NCBI GenBank assembly: GCA_965649825.1
Contig: OZ287701.1
Span: 62,001 to 126,000 of the forward strand
Direction of reading: 5' to 3'
DNA length: 64,000 bases
Source of the DNA: Penicillus capitatus
Taxonomy: Eukaryota > Chlorophyta
The notes beneath the pieces were generated by a model. That model saw nothing but the letters and a program-made list of their open reading frames with translations. It made no database searches and was not told the origin of the DNA. This document shows positions 57,294 to 64,000 of the stretch, piece after piece (position 1 is the stretch's first letter; the number at the start of each line of letters is the position of its first letter). The translations under genes and the position numbers were made by a program.

Positions 57294-58728
57294 GCGAGGA
57301 CAATCGCCTTCGATCTCTCCATCTCATTCCACAATCAGTTGAGTCCCAACCAAACCTTCGTGCAACAAAGTGCGATTCCTGATGCTGCAGCCGTTTTTTG
57401 ATCTCCGGGGTTCTGCATTTTAGAAAAATTCAGGCAGATCTTTCCTTTCTGCTCTCTATTTTTCAACATTGATGATTACCCAGACTACGACACCATCTTC
57501 AATCCCATAGCAGGCTTCGTAGTCGACAACACCCTTGTCCTGACCATCCTGCTGTCCAACATCAAGAGTGTCGTTGCAAGAGCAAGATCTCCTACCATCG
57601 GGGACGACATGGGGCTCATCTCTGTGGAGATTCTCTCAGAAGACAGCATAAGTGAGAATATGAGAGAGGGATGTCCGTTTGGTATCGCTTCTGTCAAGAG
57701 AAGGCGACATCATATTGCCAAACGCAAATCGGTTATCAGTACCCTCAAGGTGCTGTCAAATCTATCAGACCTCAAATCACTCTCTGTTCTTGGTGTCTCC
57801 AGATGCCAAACAGCCGTCTGTGGCTCTGTGAACGTACGGCACGAGGTGCTATCCCGCTGCAGACCTTGAACAAGATGCCAGTAAATACAAGATTTGGTGA
57901 CCTTCGGACAGACATGTTCAGAGAGCAACCGTGGCTGACCTTGTTTCGAGAACGTTGGCCTCCCGACGAATACTTTCCCTGCATTTCAGACAACGATGTC
58001 ACTGTTTTCTGCAAGCTTTATGATCCGGAAGCGAACGTGTTGACGTATGAGGGATCTCTGCAGATTTCCAGATCAGAGAGATGTCTGGGTTTCATCAACA
58101 GACTCGCAAATCTGGCAGAGGTCCCCGTCGGCATTGGATTCGATGTCTACATCGAAGAAGGCGATCTCAGTGTGAGACATATCTCGAATCTCTACGTTTC
58201 GATCCTCTTTGTGAGCAATGCACACGGGACATCTCACCCATCTCGCTGCTCACTGTCTGCAGACGGGTGTTGTTTCTGGATCGGTGGTTGTCGTGCGTCC
58301 GAGGCTTGACGGACAGGAAGTCTCTGAAGATACTGTCCGAGCTGAACTGATGGCCAAATACGCAGAAGGACTCGAGGTCTCTGAAGAAGAGGAGGAACAG
58401 GAAATGGCGAGAGATCCACGGACTCGAGAATCGCAGGTAAAGATCATTGACCCGCGACGGCTTCAATCACCTCTGTCTTCTGCACGGCAAGGTTGTAGAG
58501 GATGACATGTGTGTTCTGTGCATGGACGCCCCACGGACTTCTGGCTTTCTGCACGGCACAACGTACCATCCCGCCTTTTGCATGTTATCTCCCCGTGCTA
58601 CTGTTCTTGTGTTCAGTTCCCATCGTTGCGTCTGTGAACCCTGTGCTCTGAAGATCTCACAGCAGGCGCAGCCACGATGTCCCATCTGTCGTGCCGCCAT
58701 TCAGCACACCATCTTCAAGATGTTCTAA

Positions 58729-59138
58729 AAACTCTGATTTGAATGCATTATTTACTCTTACGAACGACGATCGCAATGTGTGTTTTGTGTGTGTCTTCAC
58801 ACAGACAAACCTCTTATTTGCCTTTCCACGAATCGTATCCAAACATCTGCCGAGACGGCTGCAAGAATTTCATGACCGACATTCATACACGAGCAGCCTG
58901 TCACTGCATTTCTTTCGTCTTCCATTTCGCTGTCCTTAGACGTACATCTGTTTTCATCGAGGCGAGGGATTATCGCATGGGTGATTGGTTAGAGGGACGT
59001 CATTTAATCACTTTCCGATAAGTGGCGCGATCGGTTATCGCGACATTAACGCATTGCGCTGTTTCAACATCAAACGCCGAGCAGGATTGCCTTTCCATTG
59101 CTTCACATACGAATGATCTTCGTCGACAGTTTCACAGA
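58729..59138. other. Spacer between copy B and gene C
   Basis: 410 bases homologous to 41366-41769. It probably carries gene C's promoter. No gene is seen. Confidence 0.5.
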
Positions 59139-60878
59139 ATGAGTAGCAGCAAACTGGAATACTCTGAAAGAGTGCTGTCGACTCCAGCCGGAGGGTCCAT
59201 TCAGGTATGTTAGGCGCGAGCATCTTCAGTGAGTCTGCTCTTCTCTGTACAGTTGCGTATCAGAGATTTCGGCAACCTGCGACATGGAGACATGTTCATG
59301 ACGGAGCCGTTCGAACTGGATGGCATCCAATGGTGACTTTTGTGTCCTTCTCTTCTCTGCCACCGTGGACATGTGTCTACAGGAAACTCATTCTGTTTCG
59401 TTTGTCAGAGCTGTCAACGGAATCGGACGCAGCGATCGAGCATCTCATGGCGCATGTGGTTCTGTGCAGCGATGTTTCTCTTCACTACAAGTACTGGATT
59501 TCGTTCCAGAATCACCTCGATCCATCCAGAAGTCACGTGGAAGCAGGTTCGATTGCGCCATTTGTCCAGAAACGAATTTCGCGTTCTCCTTCAGCCGAGT
59601 GGGACAGTCAATGTGTCCATGCCATGCAGTTGACGGCCGCGCATCGTGTCCAGTGTCGCATGCCATACGAAACGATTGTACATCCAGGATCCGGATTTCT
59701 CTCGGATGGAACACTGAAGGTTTCTGCAGAGATTAAACACATGGACAAGTTTATGCATCTACTGCAACCTACCAGAGATCCAGCATTCTGCAGCATTGAG
59801 TTTATCACGTCGACAACAATCCGTGACGGAATGAATGACCACATACATTTTGGAGTAGCTTCGAGTAAAAGACGAAGAAGAATGTTTATCACACATTCCG
59901 ACGCCACGATACAGTCTCTTCTGGATGTCTGTCCATCTCAAATGTCATGATGTGACGTCTGTGCCATTTTCAGGTGGCTGAATACCGTGCCTGGCTCTGT
60001 GATTGGTCTCCAAATGGCACGGTCTCCATTCGATCGTGCCTCAATCAGCTGTCAGAGACCATCACTTTTCGGGAGATTGCCAAAAATCATGATGCAGAGC
60101 ATCAATGGCTGCTGATCTTTATGGAATGTGACCTCAATGAAGCACGTCCGCTGACGAACGACCCGCCCTCTGTCATTTTCTGCAAGCTGTACGACCCAGA
60201 AGCGGCAACTTTGACGTACATCGGGCATATCTTGGTGCATCGAGGCCGTTGGTGTTTTGACCTTTTCTCTGACATCGCCGATCTCGCCGCCCTTCCTCCT
60301 GGACGGAAATTCAATCTCTACCTCGAGGTCCACGAACAGAACCGGAACGTCAAAGAGATCACAAATCTCTTCGAGTCTATCGGCAGCGTAGGTGATCCGT
60401 CTGCCAACGCACCGCAGCTAAGATCTCTGTAGAATGGTCTGGTCTCCGGTTCGGTCATCGTAATCCGACCCAGAAAGATCGAAGAGGAAGACGTATCCGA
60501 AGAAACGGTACAGAACGAGCTCTGCTTGATCTATGCAGACGAACTGGGTCTCGCCAGTGATGAAGAGGACAGAGATGACGTCGGGGAATCGCCAGCCGAG
60601 GTCTGCTCAATCCTGTCAGCTGTGATCTCGTGTTACAGTGTCGTGTCGAGGATGAGAGCATGTGTGTTGTCTGTTCGAGTCGTCCCAGGACAGCTGGCTT
60701 CGTTCACGGAACATCGTAGGCTCCGTCAAGCTCTCTGCAATAGATTTTCGGTCTGTTTTCTTTCAGGCTGCATCGTTGTGTGTGCGAGGACTGTGCAAAG
60801 GAGATCGAGCAGATGCCGGAGCCCAAATGCCCCGTCTGCGATGCAGCAATTGACCACATTATATTCAAGACGTATTGA
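59139..60878 (+). CDS. MATH - USP7-type ubiquitin-like - RING protein, gene C (divergent paralogue)
   Basis: Eight exons (59139-59204, 59253-59332, 59383-59546, 59595-59926, 59974-60387, 60433-60600, 60639-60715, 60767-60878) sum to 470 residues. Architecture equals copy A, but sequence is divergent: MATH region (LRIRDFGNLRHGDMF, WKLILFRLSELSTES, GFLSDGTLKVSAEI), USP7-like region (EYRAWLCDWSPNGTV, WLLIFMECDLNEARPL, IFCKLYDPEAATLTYIGHIL, KFNLYLEV, SGSVIVIR) and a RING with CVVCSSRP, HRCVCEDCA and CPVCDAAI. Conservation of domain order and of several intron positions between A and C shows that the arrangement predates the local duplication and is under selection. It is likely an E3 ligase; its targets are unknown. 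The fourth intron carries the TGATGTGACG motif. Confidence 0.85.
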
Positions 60879-61291
60879 ACAGAGAATGAATGCCTTGTAC
60901 TCAGATATGGATACCTGATCCGATACAAATTGCACGGCGATGCGTCCACAGCTTCCAACCTATCTCTCGGACAGGTGTCCCTCCCTGGCCAGACAAAACA
61001 CATCCGACGATGCGACACGCTGCCGTTACCAGTAAACACATGCAGGAGAGGTGGGATTCTTCTTCTTGGACGCCTACCCTCGAATCTCTATGCAGAAAGG
61101 GCAACAGTAAACCAGCCTCCCACAGCGGTCTGCCAGATGCCGAGCGTTGCCTGCTTGTGACTTGGATGAAGGACTTCCTTGAGTCTTGTCTTATTTCTTC
61201 ACATGCTAAAAGCGTGTCTCTGTTTCCTGTTTTTTTGTAGGACTCGTCCATGGCGCGTTATGTTTGAGATCCTCCTCGATTCTCATAAAAA
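60879..61291. other. Intergenic stretch between convergent genes
   Basis: 413 bases; no coding, RNA or repeat feature is recognised. Confidence 0.5.
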
Positions 61292-62848
61292 CTAAATGTG
61301 CATCATTCCCATTCGAAACAGTGCTTTTGTCCCAACGGTGTACATCGTCCAAGTGCAGCACGTCCACCAACAGAGGAATCCGCTAATGTCATACAGATAT
61401 CTTTCCTTTTCGGCATATGCCAAGAGGAGCAAGATGCCAAAGGCCAGAGAGCACGCAGACAACAACAGAGCTTGGATAGCCACTTTACACAAAAGGAACC
61501 AACACTTGGAGACGTGATGTGCCGTAATCGTCATCGCCGCATCGGAGTTCTGATCTCCTTGATGCAGCTGGACGGTATCATACCAAGCAAGCAGCCCCGT
61601 ATTGAGGTATCCTTGCATCAAGGGACGAAACAGAACGATCTGGGACATCCCTAGCATAAGCGCACACCATATCTGGCTGCTATTCAATCTCTCGTCGGCG
61701 ATGAAATTGAGAGGGGCGATCCACAGAATGCAATTGCACAGCAGCAAGATGTCTTGAGCATTGTGCACGGTACCAAACCACACAGGACATCTGAGCGAGA
61801 TCGATAGCCCTAGGGTGGATGACAGCATTAACTGAGATGACCTAAACGCCCAACCAACATCTCAGAACGCAGAATCCTCTCTGCGAACCGACCTGGTGCA
61901 GCGGATGGCTGGATTCAGAACGGCACAGCTAATGATACCAGCTATGATGGAGAGAACGATCTTGAGGTGTTGTCCTTCCAATCGAACACTATTCAGCATA
62001 TCTAACATACGACATCGTCAATCCATCATACAGACTGTGTGCTTTACTTGTGTAAGATGTGGCTTTGGTGCCTGACGGCGCTTGGGTGTGGATGTCGTGG
62101 ACGATCTTGTCGAGTTTCTGATTGAGATCGGCCGTCGCCTGTTCCAAATCGAAACAGAACCAGGTTGGCTCTGCGACACTGAGCAGGGCGAAGCTGACAA
62201 GGGCTCCCATCATGAACACCAGTGCCAGAAACCATCTCTCCCACTTGAGCGTGTGGATCGACATGAACTCTATCTGCACACTCCCCTGCTCCAGAATAGA
62301 TCAAAGCCCAGTCGACAGACCTTCAAAAGTGTGAAAAGAGTGACCACTATGGCCAGCACAGCGAACGGCTTCGTCATGAGATTGCTGTTCGTGAACAGCG
62401 TCGGCAGAAAGAGAGAAATGCATCCATGCATCATCATCAAGGCCAACATCGCCACCTAGTTCATTAGCTTCTTTACAGCTTCCGTCTCGCATCCAATTCA
62501 GAAATGCACCACAGAATCGTACTCTCGAAAGAACGTCCATTGCTTCACTGTGAATGGCGACAGTTCAATCTGCAAGATCTGCTGATCAGGCGAGTCGATA
62601 TTCAAGGCCCTGCGTTTCGCCCGGTGTCCTCTGCGACGTTCCTCGCCGCGCTGAAGCACTCGACTCCTCAGTGCCTCCTCCTCAACGTCGTAGTAAACGA
62701 GTCCCGTGAGTGATGACTGCGAGAGGGACCATCTAGCATCGCACACGCTCTTGCTCTATCGACCTGTTCCCGTAGCTCACCGTTTTCCAGAGATGAGTCG
62801 CAGGAGAGCAAACGAGAGGGCAAAGTACACGAGTTGACCCACAAACAT
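61292..62848 (-). CDS. Multi-pass membrane protein, unknown family
   Basis: Six exons (62848-62781, 62732-62510, 62455-62321, 62273-62048, 62001-61893, 61841-61292) give 436 residues. About ten hydrophobic segments can be seen, for example LVYFALSFALLRLI, LALMMMHGCISLFLPTLF, FAVLAIVVTLFTLL, RWFLALVFMMGALVSFALL, LKIVLSIIAGIISCAV, ILLLCNCILWIAPLNF and ALLLSACSLAFGILLLLAYA. A hydrophilic N-terminal loop follows the first helix (LVYYDVEEEALRSRVLQRGE), and an outward loop lies around ADLNQKLDKIVHDIH. No transporter signature is recognised. The start is taken at the Met of MFVGQL; a Met 51 bp upstream is in frame, but it would leave only 3 bp to the divergent FUN14 start. Confidence 0.7.
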
Positions 62849-62902
62849 TGATAGGCGAAATGGGAATGACGCCCAGGGGAGATTGCATTTTCCAGGCATC
62901 CG
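62849..62902. promoter_or_regulatory. 54-bp divergent spacer
   Basis: Separates the start of the multi-pass membrane protein from the FUN14 gene start; a shared promoter is inferred from distance. Confidence 0.3.
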
Positions 62903-63445
62903 ATGATGGAAGCTGTCGACAACGCCGCTTTCGACGTCCAGCAGATCCAGACGTTTCTCATTGGACTGGGCGGCGGCGGAGCGCTGGGCGTCATCACGGG
63001 CGCCGCGCTCAAAGTGAGATCCCTCGCCTCCTCACACACGCACTCATATCTGCAACATAGCACACAGCCAAACGTGTTGCCATTGCCTTGGGCACCGTCT
63101 TCATCTTCCTCCAAGTCGCATCTCCGATACGCAAAGACGTCACGGAACGTGGGCGGGTGGGTGACACCCGTTGCAGGTGACGCAGTTTTTTGGGTTTGTG
63201 GATGTGCGTTGGGATAAAGTGACGGAGAGCGCTTTGCCGATCTTCGATGCCAACGATGACGGGTTGAGTGCCCACCGAGGCGATACCGATTTCATTCAAT
63301 GTGTGATGGCAGGAAGTTGACGGAGGACGACGTACGTCACATCATTCAGCAAGGGATGATACTGGCACCCGACGTTCTCGTGCGTGGACTGCCAAACGTG
63401 GCCGGATTCACGACAGGAATGCTAGTGGCTTTTTGGTTTCTCTAA
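62903..63445 (+). CDS. FUN14-domain (FUNDC-like) protein with an EF-hand loop
   Basis: Four exons (62903-63013, 63061-63114, 63177-63262, 63313-63445) give 127 residues, typical of FUN14 proteins of the mitochondrial or plastid outer membrane, whose animal member is a mitophagy receptor. Three hydrophobic segments occur: IQTFLIGLGGGGALGVITGAA, VAIALGTVFIFLQVTQFFGF and VAGFTTGMLVAFWFL. The family block FGFVDVRWDKV lies between the second and third. Directly after it is DANDDGKLTEDD, which satisfies the 12-residue EF-hand calcium loop (Asp at 1, Asn at 3, Asp at 5, Gly at 6, Leu at 8, Asp at 12). No LC3-interaction motif is evident in the very short N-terminus. Confidence 0.85.
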
Positions 63446-63590
63446 CCGTATCGGATGGACATGATCGCACAGGCCAGTCATTTTCTTCATATATGCTCAG
63501 ACAGTAACCGTCGCAACGTTTGCAACCTTACTCTTAGACATTCATACGGTATCGCTCGAGTCTTGTCCTCTCGCCAAAGGCATCGTCCAT

Positions 63591-64000
63591 CTAACGGTGT
63601 TGATGGAAGACATCCCAACTCTTGACATCGTTGTGCGAATGGGTGAATCCGAGAGATCGCTCTTCCCTCACACAATCTCGCTTTCTACAGTGAATGCCGA
63701 TGTGAGTTGCCAAGTAGATGTAGCGGAGGGGCGAGACCGCAGGGCAACGACATAGGCGCGTCTCCATTTGGTCGACTGATTGGGTCCAGAGCCATGGGCG
63801 ACACGCTCATTGTGTACCGTAATGTCGCCTCGATGGATCTCGGCGTAGAAGACAGGGTCGTGTTCCGGATCGAAGCTGGCAGACAGAACATGCGAGTCCT
63901 TCCGTGAGGGATCCACTGCAGAGGAGGCGCTTTTGATGGGATCAGTTTTTCGAGAGTCGTACCTGGTGTGTGTGGTCGCAGTTTAGCTTCTCGATGGCTT
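63591..64000 (-). CDS. Phytanoyl-CoA-dioxygenase-like 2-oxoglutarate/Fe(II) oxygenase (5' end off the window)
   Basis: C-terminal part of a PhyH-type enzyme. Seen are the FYAEIHRGDITVHNERVAHGSGPN block, which holds the distal iron-binding His of the HxD...H triad, the KWRRAYVVALR strand with the 2-oxoglutarate-binding Arg, and after a 53-nt intron (63685-63737) a tail KRDCVREERSLGFTHSHNDV. The upstream exon probably begins near 63923 after an acceptor CTCTGCAG. The HxD motif lies beyond base 64000. The substrate is unknown. Confidence 0.78.

Larger units (their letters stand above)
55975..58728 (+). pseudogene. MATH-HUBL-RING gene, copy B, interrupted by an LTR element
   Basis: Same exon layout as copy A: DGRFEYSQIVTSEKNSGS, LWRHEDLFQSEIFVMGR, then VVFCRTFPMEVSREKFL. 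The coding sequence is broken at codon AAT-GCG-AG (56294-56298) by the inserted element and resumes after it with TIAFDLSISFHNQL. The rest is intact: the ubiquitin-like part (RLWLCERTARGA, VFCKLYDPEANVLTYEGSLQ) and the RING (CVLCMDAP, HRCVCEPCA, CPICRAAI). Without the 995-bp element and one 5-bp duplication the gene is 1754 bp, against 1758 for copy A. No other disabling change is visible, so inactivation is recent or polymorphic. Confidence 0.85.
55205..59790 (+). repeat. Segmental duplication, copy 2 (with 39189-42440)
   Basis: Second copy of the duplicated block, enlarged by the 995-bp LTR element at 56299-57293 and by a few hundred extra bases upstream of the first gene. It contains the interrupted gene B and the 5' half of gene C, whose 3' half has no counterpart in copy 1. 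Confidence 0.85.

Overview
This window is nuclear DNA of a photosynthetic protist. The evidence is a dense set of spliced genes with very small introns (mostly 36-65 nt, extremes 22-29 nt, one of 170 nt), mostly GT-AG with at least two apparent GC-AG introns. Plastid functions are encoded: a MGDG synthase, a lumenal pentapeptide protein with a bipartite leader, a FLU-like tetrapyrrole regulator and a BADC-like acetyl-CoA carboxylase subunit. Centrin suggests a flagellate stage. A heptatricopeptide-repeat organelle RNA-binding protein and a beta-helix/multi-TM surface protein are typical of alveolate or related SAR algae. I infer a secondary alga (chromerid-like or similar); the species cannot be fixed from this sequence.

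Layout. 1-32 kb is a gene-dense core with about 20 genes on both strands: BTB protein, methyltransferase, pentapeptide protein, MBD4-like glycosylase, BADC, MGDG synthase, ALG5, plant-type CCCH zinc finger, A20/AN1 protein, a PPCDC-PRMT1 fusion, HPR protein, sorting nexin, a T4-prohead-protease-like gene, FLU, SLX1, alpha/beta hydrolase, GT31 glycosyltransferase and centrin. Neighbours are often 20-60 bp apart, and divergent start codons share 23-54 bp. 32-39 kb is gene-poor and rich in low-complexity DNA and a 49-bp minisatellite. 39-42 kb and 55-60 kb hold two copies of a segmental duplication carrying an unusual family of MATH + USP7-type ubiquitin-like + RING proteins. One copy is broken by a 995-bp LTR element (TRIM) with apparently identical LTRs and a 5-bp target duplication. 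Between the copies lie an ion channel, a 1766-aa beta-helix surface protein and a small secreted protein. 61-64 kb returns to dense genes: a multi-TM protein, a FUN14 protein with an EF-hand loop and a PhyH-type dioxygenase cut by the right edge.

For almost every multi-exon gene the exon lengths I give sum to an exact multiple of three and the spliced product reads through as a coherent family member. Splice sites are predictions from reading frame, GT/GC-AG and family similarity; no transcript data were available. The strongest leads are the virus-type prohead protease gene, the MATH-HUBL-RING family, the PPCDC-PRMT1 fusion, the fresh TRIM insertion and short introns carrying recurrent self-complementary TCACATCA/TCACACTTT motifs.
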